A stretch of 64,000 nucleotides of DNA from Leptospirales bacterium (lineage in GTDB: Bacteria > Spirochaetota > Leptospiria > Leptospirales > Leptospiraceae). The stretch spans positions 124,001 through 188,000 of the forward strand of contig JAAFIR010000003.1 in NCBI GenBank assembly GCA_013297885.1, read 5' to 3'. Every line of letters begins with the position of its first letter. Position 1 is the first letter of the stretch. A program made the position numbers and the translations under genes. Positions 19,575-27,642 of this stretch are shown here, piece after piece. The notes under the pieces were generated by a model. The model searched no databases. It saw only the letters and a program-made list of their open reading frames with translations, and was not told where the DNA came from.

Positions 19575-20131
19575 TATTCGTATTTTTCAAGTAAAGTAGA
19601 TTTTTTTTCTTTTTCACCAGCTAATCCCAAACAATAGGCAAGACTTCTGTGAATAGAAAACTCAATTTCAGAATAACCGATTGATTCGATTTTGGAAATC
19701 ATTTTTTTTGCTTCATCAGAATTTAACATACAAGTTTCTAAATTTGTCAAAATTTCAACCTGGAATTGAGTTAAATTTTTCATAAGTGAATTTTTAATAG
19801 ATTTTAATTTTCCAAAATCCTGATTTACTAAAATTAAATCATAAATTAAAATAGCAAGTTCATTATCTTTATCATTTTTTAGAAATGCTTTTTCCAAATA
19901 TTTTAAACTTACATCACCTGATTCACTTGATTTTGAAAGTAAAATCCCTAAATTTTTATTTGCTAAAAAATAATCTTCGTCTTCCTCTAATGCTTTTGAA
20001 TAATAATAACTAGCTTCAACTTTCTGAAATTTTAATTCATATTCTAAAGCAATCTCTGTAAATTCTTTTGCTTTTGAACAGTTAGATGTCAAACAAATCA
20101 ATAAAAAAATAAAACTACGTCTTAAATACAT
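19574..20131 (-). CDS. Small TPR-like lipoprotein
   Basis: 185 aa. The signal MYLRRSFIFLLICLTSNCSK ends in a lipobox-like sequence with Cys18. The mature part has tetratricopeptide-like helical pairs (EASYYYSKALEEDEDYFLAN, NLGILLSKSSESGDVSLKYL), so it is probably a periplasm-facing lipid-anchored scaffold. Its stop codon shares one base with the start of the SGNH gene, so it is the first gene of the O-acylation operon. No catalytic function is visible. Confidence 0.75.
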   Translation of the reverse strand: MYLRRSFIFLLICLTSNCSKAKEFTEIALEYELKFQKVEASYYYSKALEEDEDYFLANKNLGILLSKSSESGDVSLKYLEKAFLKNDKDNELAILIYDLILVNQDFGKLKSIKNSLMKNLTQFQVEILTNLETCMLNSDEAKKMISKIESIGYSEIEFSIHRSLAYCLGLAGEKEKKSTLLEKYE

Positions 20132-20199
20132 TTAATTCCAATTCTAAAAACTTAGTTCTTTTCTCTAGCAATAAAAAAGCTACTCAAAGATAAAAGTCT

Positions 20200-20308
20200 C
20201 AAAAAGTGGATCGAAGTGTGGTCAATTTTTTAAGCGATTCCCGAACTTTAAAACGTGAGGGAATCATCTTTCGTATTAAAAAATTGACCGTAACTGAGAG
20301 CCCTGAAA
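20200..20308 (+). repeat. Intergenic two-hairpin element, class A copy 4
   Basis: GTGGATCGAAGTG precedes a perfect 14-bp stem, GGTCAATTTTTTAA (20220-20233) with TTAAAAAATTGACC (20276-20289). The loop itself holds a stem GATTCCC (20236-20242) with GGGAATC (20259-20265). GTAACTGAGAGCCC follows. Confidence 0.78.
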
Positions 20309-20351
20309 TCAAAAAAACTGAACAATAAAAATAAGTTCTAAAAAAAATAAT

Positions 20352-21983
20352 CTATATTTTTTTCTTAATAAAATAAAAAAGTAAAATTAAAATAGAAATT
20401 GAAACTGATAAATAAACCTTTTTAAAATTATACAACTGACATAAATCAAATGGCAAAACCCAAAAACAAAAAATCATTAAATTAAAAAATAATATAATCC
20501 ATTTTAAATATCTTAAGTCTTTTAAACCAATATTTGCAAACAAAAATAAAAAAAATAAATTTGCATAACTGCCTTGGTGTATCATGGTTGCATTTGGTTC
20601 AAACATAGTTATAATCCAAATCATATTCGAAATAAAAAAAATAATTAATAAAGTATAAATTAATTTTTTTTGTTTTTGAAAAATAAAATTCTTTATAAAA
20701 AAAAGAATTCCAATATTCAAAAATCCTAAACTCATAAATGAATAAAAAAATTGATTATGCTTAATAAAATTATTTAAACTTGTTAAGCTGAATTCATCTG
20801 GATAATCAAATTTAAAAAAAGTAATTAAATTGCTTAGCTTTGATTTTAATATGTCTTCCATTGGAACTGTAGTATAAGATTCAATTAAAGCCTCTTTAAA
20901 ACTTTGAGCTTCAAGAATTAAAGAATGATTTGGATAGAGGTCTGGTTCTTGAATATTTTTTTGACCAGCAATTCTCATTTTTAATAAATGATCACCTTTT
21001 GGATCATAGTATTTTTGGTAAAAACTCCAAGGTGTTGAAATAATATAAAAAACAATTAGTCCCAAAGTAACTTTTTTAAATTCAAAAATTTTGTTTCTTT
21101 TAAAAATTAAATTATAAAATTCTAAAATGATTATTCCAAGAATAGTAAATAGGATTCCTCCATGAAATAAATTTGCTAAAGCTAAACTTCCATAAGCTAA
21201 AAATTTATCTTGGTAGGTTTGATTTATTTTTAATAAAATTTTGAGTGAAAATAAAAATGGAACTAAGGTAATTATTTTTGGCCAAGTAAATAGTGAATTT
21301 AGTAAAATGGTACCAGATAAAATCATACTAAGTAAAAAAAACTTAGAAAATTTTTTATCAAAAAAACTAGGTATAAAAAAATAAACTGCATTAATCCATA
21401 ATAGCTGAAATAAAGTTCCTATTTTATGATAAAAACTAAGTAAATTTTCATCTAAAGGTAGTTTGTTAAATTTTAATTTTATTACAGAAAGTATTAATCC
21501 TGAAAAAAGTGGAGGTCTATCGCTGCTTATCCAAAACCCATCTCCTTTAAAACAATCGCTTATTTCCTCAACACTAAAACTACAATAAGCTAGTTTTAAA
21601 GGAAGTTTATTATCATCTGGTAATTTCCAAGTAAATCTAATATCAATATAATTTGAATAAGTTTCAAAAATTGAAATGTAAAAAAAATAAACTATAAATA
21701 AAAAAATTAAATTTATAAAAACTGATCTAATTACATTAAAATTTTTTTTTTGAAATAAAGGAATGCTACCAAAAAGACCAAAAATAAGCATTAGGTAAGT
21801 AATAATTTTTCCAATAGAATTTGAAAAAAAATAAACCCAGAAAAATAGATATGAAATAAAAAAAGAAAATAGAATTGAATATATAAAAAAACTATTTGGT
21901 CTAATTTTTAAACTTTTTTTAAATAATAAACTGCAACTAATTCCATAAGTTAAAAAAACTAGAAAAATTACTATTATATCCAC
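20352..21983 (-). CDS. Polytopic membrane protein, possible GT-C-type glycosyltransferase
   Basis: 543 aa with about twelve hydrophobic segments and a GTG start. Between the third and fourth helices a loop reads DGFWISSDRPPLFSG; this Asp-containing loop followed by RPP(L/F) is typical of the large first periplasmic loop of GT-C-like polyprenyl-phosphate sugar transferases. A second soluble part, near residues 330-400, has QKNIQEPDLYPNHSLILEAQ. Downstream helices are uncharged. Gene context (epimerase, GT2 and MBOAT) supports a role in surface-glycan assembly. No family can be named with certainty. The gene is transcribed divergently from the epimerase. Confidence 0.68.
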   Translation of the reverse strand: MDIIVIFLVFLTYGISCSLLFKKSLKIRPNSFFIYSILFSFFISYLFFWVYFFSNSIGKIITYLMLIFGLFGSIPLFQKKNFNVIRSVFINLIFLFIVYFFYISIFETYSNYIDIRFTWKLPDDNKLPLKLAYCSFSVEEISDCFKGDGFWISSDRPPLFSGLILSVIKLKFNKLPLDENLLSFYHKIGTLFQLLWINAVYFFIPSFFDKKFSKFFLLSMILSGTILLNSLFTWPKIITLVPFLFSLKILLKINQTYQDKFLAYGSLALANLFHGGILFTILGIIILEFYNLIFKRNKIFEFKKVTLGLIVFYIISTPWSFYQKYYDPKGDHLLKMRIAGQKNIQEPDLYPNHSLILEAQSFKEALIESYTTVPMEDILKSKLSNLITFFKFDYPDEFSLTSLNNFIKHNQFFYSFMSLGFLNIGILFFIKNFIFQKQKKLIYTLLIIFFISNMIWIITMFEPNATMIHQGSYANLFFLFLFANIGLKDLRYLKWIILFFNLMIFCFWVLPFDLCQLYNFKKVYLSVSISILILLFYFIKKKI

Positions 21984-22079
21984 GAATATAAAATTTAAAT
22001 TATTTTTTTATAGTCAAATTCAATTTTAAATTACTTGAATTTTTTGTTTTTTTTTTATTTTTGGAACTAAAGGTGTATT

Positions 22080-23141
22080 ATGGATATTGCAATTGTAACA
22101 GGTTCTGCTGGATTAATTGGTGCTGAAACAGTAAGATTTTTAGCGGAAAAAAATTTTTTAGTTATTGGAATTGATAATAATATGAGACAAGAACTTTTTG
22201 GAGAAGAAGCTTCCACTGAATGGCAGAGAAAAGAACTTGAAGAAAAAATAAAAAATTACAAACACTATTCAATTGATATCAGAGATGAAAAAACTATTTT
22301 TAATTTATTTAATGAATACCAGAAAGACATAAAATTAATTGTTCACACTGCAGCACAACCTTCGCACGACTGGGCAGCGAAAGATCCTTTTAAAGATTTT
22401 ACAATTAATGCTAACGGAACACTTGTTTTACTTGAAGCAACAAGAAAATATTCACCTGAATCAGTTTTTATTTTTACATCTACAAATAAAGTATATGGTG
22501 ATACACCAAACTATCTTCCATTAGTTGAAAAAGAAAAAAGATGGGAAATTGATGAATTGCATTCTTATTTTAAATTTGGTATTGATGAAACAATGAGTAT
22601 CGATAACACAAAGCATTCATTATTTGGTGCTTCAAAAGTTGCAGCAGATGTTTTAGTACAAGAGTATGGAAAATACTTTGGAATGAAAACTGGAATTTTT
22701 AGAGGTGGCTGTCTCACAGGTCCTGGACATTCAGGCACTGCACTTCATGGATTTTTGGCTTATTTAATGAAATGTGCAATTACTGGAACTGAATATAATA
22801 TTTTTGGATACAAGGGAAAACAGGTTCGAGATAATATTCACTCTTATGATTTAGTGAATATGTTTTGGCATTTTTATAAGAAACCTAGAATGGGTGAAGT
22901 TTATAATGCTGGTGGTTCAAGACATTCCAATTGTTCCATGACAGAAGCAATTGAGATTTGTGAAAAACTCACTGGAAAAAAAATGAATTACAAATATGTA
23001 GAAACAAATAGAATTGGAGATCATATTTGGTATGTTTCTGATGTTAGAAAATTTGAATCACATTTTCCAGAGTGGAAATACAAATACAATTTGGATGATA
23101 TTTTAACTCAGATTCATGATGCAATAGGAAAACGTAATTGA
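22080..23141 (+). CDS. NAD-dependent nucleotide-sugar epimerase (CDP-paratose 2-epimerase-like)
   Basis: 353 aa extended short-chain dehydrogenase/reductase. The Rossmann motif [14 protein letters not shown] is at residues 8-21, the [15 protein letters not shown] segment follows near 89, and [16 protein letters not shown] near 131. The substrate side contains [20 protein letters not shown], characteristic of the RfbE/tyvelose epimerase-like group. At the usual YxxxK position I read F182-G-A-S-K186, so the general-acid tyrosine appears replaced by phenylalanine. SD AAAGG precedes the ATG. The downstream GT2 overlaps by 4 bp, so this enzyme probably provides the donor sugar for that transferase. 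Confidence 0.88.
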   Translation: MDIAIVTGSAGLIGAETVRFLAEKNFLVIGIDNNMRQELFGEEASTEWQRKELEEKIKNYKHYSIDIRDEKTIFNLFNEYQKDIKLIVHTAAQPSHDWAAKDPFKDFTINANGTLVLLEATRKYSPESVFIFTSTNKVYGDTPNYLPLVEKEKRWEIDELHSYFKFGIDETMSIDNTKHSLFGASKVAADVLVQEYGKYFGMKTGIFRGGCLTGPGHSGTALHGFLAYLMKCAITGTEYNIFGYKGKQVRDNIHSYDLVNMFWHFYKKPRMGEVYNAGGSRHSNCSMTEAIEICEKLTGKKMNYKYVETNRIGDHIWYVSDVRKFESHFPEWKYKYNLDDILTQIHDAIGKRN

Positions 23142-23905
23142 AGAAAAAAGTCATTTCGATTATTATACCTGCATATAATGAAGAAGAAAATGTTAAACCA
23201 ACTATTTTAGAAATCATTGAAACTCTTGATGCAGAAAAAATTCCACATGAAATTATTTTAGTTAATGACAATAGTAAAGATAAAACCCCTGACATCGTTA
23301 AAGAACTTCAAACAAAATATTCTCAAATTAAACTAGTTAATAGAACCCCACCGGGTGGTTTTGGAAGAGCGATTCGATCTGGTCTTGAAAATTTTACTGG
23401 GGATTATGTTGCAATTGTAATGGCTGATTTATCTGATGACCCAAAAGATATTGTAAAGTACTACCAAAAGTTAGAAGAGGGTTATGATGCAGTATTCGGT
23501 ACCAGATTTACTAAAGATTCAAAAGTAGTTGAATATCCAAAATTAAAATTATTTGTAAATCGAATTGTTAACAAAATGATTCAACTTATGTTTTGGTCTG
23601 AATTTAATGACTTAACAAATGCATTTAAAGCCTATCGAGCTCATGTTATTCATTCTATTTTACCTCTCAGAGCAGCACACTTTAATATCACAATTGAAAC
23701 TTCACTTTCTGTTTTAATAAGAAAATATAAAATTGCTTCAGTATCAATTAATTGGTATGGAAGAAAATGGGGACAGTCAAATTTAAAACTCAGAGCAATG
23801 GGAAGAAGATATTTGGCAACCTTAATCAAAATTTGGTTTGAAAGAATTTTAATTTTAGATGATGTCTTAGCTGAAAAATCAGTTGTCAAACCTGAAGATG
23901 AATAA
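23138..23905 (+). CDS. Family 2 glycosyltransferase, dolichol-phosphate-mannose-synthase-like
   Basis: 255 aa, TTG start within a 4-bp overlap of the epimerase. The GT-A fold markers are [13 protein letters not shown] near residue 5, [30 protein letters not shown] (metal/UDP-sugar site, Asp-x-Ser-Asp-Asp) and [10 protein letters not shown] followed by [11 protein letters not shown]. No C-terminal transmembrane pair is visible, so it is a cytoplasmic or membrane-peripheral DPM1-like enzyme likely moving a sugar to undecaprenyl phosphate. The flipped product could feed the polytopic protein encoded next. The stop overlaps that gene's start. Confidence 0.92.
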   Translation: MKKKVISIIIPAYNEEENVKPTILEIIETLDAEKIPHEIILVNDNSKDKTPDIVKELQTKYSQIKLVNRTPPGGFGRAIRSGLENFTGDYVAIVMADLSDDPKDIVKYYQKLEEGYDAVFGTRFTKDSKVVEYPKLKLFVNRIVNKMIQLMFWSEFNDLTNAFKAYRAHVIHSILPLRAAHFNITIETSLSVLIRKYKIASVSINWYGRKWGQSNLKLRAMGRRYLATLIKIWFERILILDDVLAEKSVVKPEDE

Positions 23906-25214
23906 AAAAAAAATCCTTCAGCTAATAATTTTATTTTTAATAATTTTATTTTTTAAAAACTTTCTTATTTCCAAGTTTGCAGTAAAAGTTCCATTTGATG
24001 ACCAATGGGAATCTGAACTAATCAAACTTTATGTACCATATGAAGAAGGAACTTTGAACTTTAGAGATTTTTTTCAATCACATAATGAACACAGAATTTT
24101 TTTTACAAGAATTTTTAATTTGAGTATCTATATCTTAAACGGAAATATTTGGGATCCAATTTTAGTTATGAGAATCCAATCAATCTTAGCTAGTTTAGTT
24201 CCAGTTTTATTTATATTTTTTTTGTATAATTATAAACCGATACCAATGATAAATTTAATTTATTTGGGAATTATTTGCTCATTTCCAATACTTTTTGAAA
24301 ATATTCTATGGGGCTTTCAAAATCAATTTTACTTTTTTCAAATTTTTTCTATACTAGCATTTTCCAAAGTAATTTCAAAAATGAATTGGAAAGACTTTTT
24401 TTTGATTCTTGTATTTTGTATTTTTGCTTATTTTAGTATGGCTAGTGGAGCTTTAGTTCCTGTCGCTATAGGTATATATATTTTTATAGAATCAATTTTA
24501 TTAAAAAAGAAAAATAAATTAATTTACATTCCTATATTAATATTCCTTTTTCTAACATTTTATAAAATTATACCTAATCTTCAAAACAATGATAACTTTA
24601 AGATAAAAAATATCGAAGATTTTATTATTTTTTGTTTTGAGTTTTTAAAATTAAGAGCTTTAATGTTTTTTGATTTAGGTTATGAATTAGTTTGGTTACC
24701 TTTATTAGTTGTGATAATTGTAAAATTTAAGAATTTTATTTATAAATATAAGTTTGAATCTGTGTATTTAATTTTTTTAGGATTAGTTTTGTTTTCTACA
24801 GCCTACTCTAGAGGAAATTTATTAAATTATACATTATTTACGAATAGATACCAAGAAAGTTTTTTCTTAATATTTATTTTATTAACGAAAATCATTATTT
24901 TTAGAGATAAATCTTTAAATTGGATTAAGAATATTTATTTTTTACTAATAATTATTTGTTTATTTTTTGGAGCTAAACAGAATATCAAAGCATTAAACGA
25001 TGATAAAAAGAAATTTAGAAAAAAAATCGCATTAGAAAATTATTATTTATATTTTTCAAAAGAAAAAAATCAAACAGGCTCTGGTAAAGAATTTTTATCA
25101 GAAAAGTATGAAAAAATTGATTTAGTTTATCCTGATAGATACAAACTAATTGAATTCATTTCTAATCCAACTGCACTTAAAATTTTACAAAAGAGTAATT
25201 TAGATAAGCCATAA
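23898..25214 (+). CDS. Polytopic membrane protein of unknown function
   Basis: 438 aa from ATG 23898, which overlaps the GT2 stop as ATGAATAA; an upstream TTG at 23883 is possible but less likely. About ten hydrophobic segments. A conserved-looking first extracytoplasmic loop reads VPFDDQWESELIKLY followed by HNEHRIFFTRIF. Acidic pairs and HNEHR motifs in this position occur in GT-C-like membrane glycosyltransferases that use polyprenyl-linked sugars, so that function is likely but unproven. It is last in the epimerase-GT2 operon. The next gene starts 64 bp downstream behind a Zur-like palindrome. Confidence 0.7.
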   Translation: MNKKKILQLIILFLIILFFKNFLISKFAVKVPFDDQWESELIKLYVPYEEGTLNFRDFFQSHNEHRIFFTRIFNLSIYILNGNIWDPILVMRIQSILASLVPVLFIFFLYNYKPIPMINLIYLGIICSFPILFENILWGFQNQFYFFQIFSILAFSKVISKMNWKDFFLILVFCIFAYFSMASGALVPVAIGIYIFIESILLKKKNKLIYIPILIFLFLTFYKIIPNLQNNDNFKIKNIEDFIIFCFEFLKLRALMFFDLGYELVWLPLLVVIIVKFKNFIYKYKFESVYLIFLGLVLFSTAYSRGNLLNYTLFTNRYQESFFLIFILLTKIIIFRDKSLNWIKNIYFLLIIICLFFGAKQNIKALNDDKKKFRKKIALENYYLYFSKEKNQTGSGKEFLSEKYEKIDLVYPDRYKLIEFISNPTALKILQKSNLDKP

Positions 25215-25224
25215 ATAATTATTA

Positions 25225-25243
25225 AATGCAACAGAATTGCATT
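25225..25243. promoter_or_regulatory. Zur-like operator upstream of the zinc importer
   Basis: AATGCAACAGAATTGCATT is an inverted repeat (AATGCAA, 5-nt centre, TTGCATT). Its 19-nt spacing with AATG...CATT ends equals that of the proteobacterial Zur box. It overlaps TTGACA (25242-25247), a good -35. A matching -10 is weak, so the promoter itself is uncertain. Confidence 0.55.
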
Positions 25244-25278
25244 GACAAAATTCTTTTTTAAAAGAAACTAAAAAAATT

Positions 25279-26196
25279 ATGAAAATAAAATTTTTATTAT
25301 TTATACTTTTATATAGCACCAAAATGTTTTCTGAAGTAAATGTTATCACTACAGTTTCAGATTTAAAATATATTGCTGACCAAATTGGAAAAAATAAAAT
25401 TAAATCAGAATCGATGATTCGTGGTTTTGATGATCCACATTATGTAATGACTAGACCAGATTATTTAGTAAAACTTTCTGATGCAGATGTTTTTTGTCAA
25501 ATAGGACTAGATTTGGAAATTGGTTGGGCTCCTTTATTACTCCAACAATCTAGAAATATTAAAATTCAAAAAGGTCAAAATGGATTTTGTGATGCCTCAG
25601 TTGGAATTAATATTTTAGGTAAACCAACAATTCAAGTAGATCGTTCAATGGGAGATATGCATATTTTTGGGAATCCCCATTATTCATTAGATCCTGTAAA
25701 TGCAATTCAAATGGGAATTAATATTTCAGCAGCTCTAGGAAGAATTGATCCTGAAAATTCTGAATTTTATTCAAACAATTTAAATGAATTTAAAGAAAAA
25801 ATGATTACTCTAGTAAAAGAAGAATCAAAAAAATTCCAACCTTATTTTGGTTCCAAAGTAGCAGTTTTTCATGATGAATTTTTGTATTTAGCAAATCGAT
25901 TTAAATTTAATGCAAATTTGACCTTAGAAGAAAGACCAGGTGTACCTCCTTCAACTAGATATTTAGAACAATGTATAAAAAATTTAAATGCAAATAAAAT
26001 CAAAGTTATTTTGATTTCTCCCGTGAACAATCCGCAATTTGCAGAATATGTTTCTAGCAAAGTCGAGGGGTCAATAGTTTTAACTTTACCTACTTCAGTT
26101 GGAGGTAACAAAGAAGCAAAAACTTATGAAGACATGATTCGTTTTAATATGAAAAAAATAAAAGAAGCATTAGAAAAAACAAGTGCTGGTAAATAA
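25279..26196 (+). CDS. znuA: Zinc/manganese ABC transporter substrate-binding lipoprotein-like protein
   Basis: 305 aa, periplasmic metal-binding component of the cluster A-I (ZnuA/TroA) family. The signal peptide is residues 1-19 (MKIKFLLFILLYSTKMFSE), without a lipobox cysteine. Candidate metal ligands are the histidines in FDDPHYVMTRPDYL near residue 52, NPHYSLDPVNAIQMG near 132 and VFHDEFLYLA near 197; the C-terminal acidic ligand is less clear. There is no His-rich loop of the E. coli ZnuA type. It heads a three-gene operon with ATPase and permease, overlapping the ATPase start by 14 bp. Zinc is favoured over manganese because of the upstream Zur-like palindrome. Confidence 0.88.
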   Translation: MKIKFLLFILLYSTKMFSEVNVITTVSDLKYIADQIGKNKIKSESMIRGFDDPHYVMTRPDYLVKLSDADVFCQIGLDLEIGWAPLLLQQSRNIKIQKGQNGFCDASVGINILGKPTIQVDRSMGDMHIFGNPHYSLDPVNAIQMGINISAALGRIDPENSEFYSNNLNEFKEKMITLVKEESKKFQPYFGSKVAVFHDEFLYLANRFKFNANLTLEERPGVPPSTRYLEQCIKNLNANKIKVILISPVNNPQFAEYVSSKVEGSIVLTLPTSVGGNKEAKTYEDMIRFNMKKIKEALEKTSAGK

Positions 26197-26818
26197 TCTG
26201 AAAATAGCTTTTGAAACTATTTCGCTTAATATTGGTTATGCGAAAGAGATTATTTTAGAAAATGTTAATTTAAGAATTTTTCAAGGTGATAGATGTTGTT
26301 TAATTGGGTCAAATGGATCAGGTAAAACAAGTCTTGTAAAAACTATTTCAAGAATTGGGAAACCAATTTCTGGAAAAATTAACTATTCAAAAGATATTTT
26401 AATTTCAAATGTTCCTCAGTTTAAAAAAATCCAATTTCATTATCCCATTACAGTTGAAAAAATGCTTTTATTAGATAATAATTTTTATTTTAAAAATAAG
26501 AATTTAGATGAATTTGAAATTTTAGTTAAACTTAGAATTCTAGATTATAAAAATAAATTAATTCGTGAATGTAGCGGTGGTCAACTTCAAAAAGTTTTAA
26601 TTGCTCGTTCTATTTTATCAAAAGCAAATTTGATTTTTTTTGATGAACCACTTGATGCAATTGATGAAAAATCAAAAAAAATTGTACTAGAAGAATTTGA
26701 AAAAGAATCAAAAAACAAAGAAAGAACTTTTTTTGTTATAACACATAATTTAGACAATACTTGGTTAAAAAACTTTAATAGAGTTTTTCAAATTCAAAAC
26801 AATATGGTAATTGAATGA
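26183..26818 (+). CDS. znuC: Metal ABC transporter ATP-binding protein
   Basis: 211 aa, cytoplasmic ATPase of the zinc-type importer. Walker A is GSNGSGKTSLVK near residue 45, the ABC signature CSGGQLQKVLIARS near 130, Walker B LIFFDEPLD near 153, and the switch histidine is in VITHNLDN. The start chosen is GTG 26183, inside the end of the substrate-binding gene; a strong SD is lacking, which fits translational coupling. It is shorter than E. coli ZnuC (251 aa), missing that protein's C-terminal regulatory extension. The permease begins on an ATGA overlap. Confidence 0.92.
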   Translation: MLVNNLKIAFETISLNIGYAKEIILENVNLRIFQGDRCCLIGSNGSGKTSLVKTISRIGKPISGKINYSKDILISNVPQFKKIQFHYPITVEKMLLLDNNFYFKNKNLDEFEILVKLRILDYKNKLIRECSGGQLQKVLIARSILSKANLIFFDEPLDAIDEKSKKIVLEEFEKESKNKERTFFVITHNLDNTWLKNFNRVFQIQNNMVIE

Positions 26819-27642
26819 TTACAATATTTTTTTTTCTACCACAAATTCTTTTAGGAATTTTCTTAGGAAGTATTTTGTCTATTTTAGGAAGTATATTAGT
26901 TTTAAGGAAAAAATCTTTTTTAGGAGTAACGATTTCTCAAGTTATTTCATCAGTTGTAGCCATTTCACTTTTTTTTAATTTTGAAAATCCATATTTAGTA
27001 TTTATATTAGTTCCTTTGGTAGTTTTACCCACATTATTTTTATTTCAATTAAATGAAATGGAAGATTCTGTACTCGCTATTTTATTTGTTAGTTTTACAG
27101 CATTTACACAAATTTTATTAAACTTTGGTGGAAATGTAAAAAACCAAATAATGGCTTCTTATTATGGAGATATTTTGACATCGCAGGTTAAATTAAACTT
27201 TGTATATATTCTAATATTATTTTTTTCAACTTTAGGATTTATTTTAATTTACCCTAAACTTTTTTTTCTATCTTTTGATAAAGAAGAATTTATAGCTAGA
27301 AATAATTTTAATAAAAGAATAGAGTTTATTTATTATTTTATAGTGATTTTAATTATCACAATTACGATTAATATTCTTGGTTCTTATTATTCTATTGCTC
27401 ATTTAATTATTCCAAGTTTTATTGTACTTTTTTTTGCAAGAAGTATGAAGTTTTTATTTTTATTTTCAGTTTTATTTTCTATAATTTCAACTATTTCTGG
27501 TTTTTTAATTTCATTATTTCCGGTAAATTATAATGGAGATGAGATATACTTTCCAACATCAAGTAGCATTATACTAGTGATGAGCATATTCTCTTCAATA
27601 ATTTTAATTTTTCATAAATTAAAAAAATATTTTAATTTCTAG
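26815..27642 (+). CDS. znuB: Metal ABC transporter permease
   Basis: 275 aa with about eight to nine hydrophobic helices, ABC-3 family. Recognisable family positions include the N-terminal SILGSILVLRKKSFLGVTIS stretch and ILGSYYSIAHLIIPSFIVLF near residue 184. It forms the channel of the importer with the upstream ATPase and substrate-binding protein. Its stop overlaps the stop of the convergent Ig-like lipoprotein gene by 11 bp, leaving no room for a conventional terminator. Confidence 0.88.
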   Translation: MITIFFFLPQILLGIFLGSILSILGSILVLRKKSFLGVTISQVISSVVAISLFFNFENPYLVFILVPLVVLPTLFLFQLNEMEDSVLAILFVSFTAFTQILLNFGGNVKNQIMASYYGDILTSQVKLNFVYILILFFSTLGFILIYPKLFFLSFDKEEFIARNNFNKRIEFIYYFIVILIITITINILGSYYSIAHLIIPSFIVLFFARSMKFLFLFSVLFSIISTISGFLISLFPVNYNGDEIYFPTSSSIILVMSIFSSIILIFHKLKKYFNF

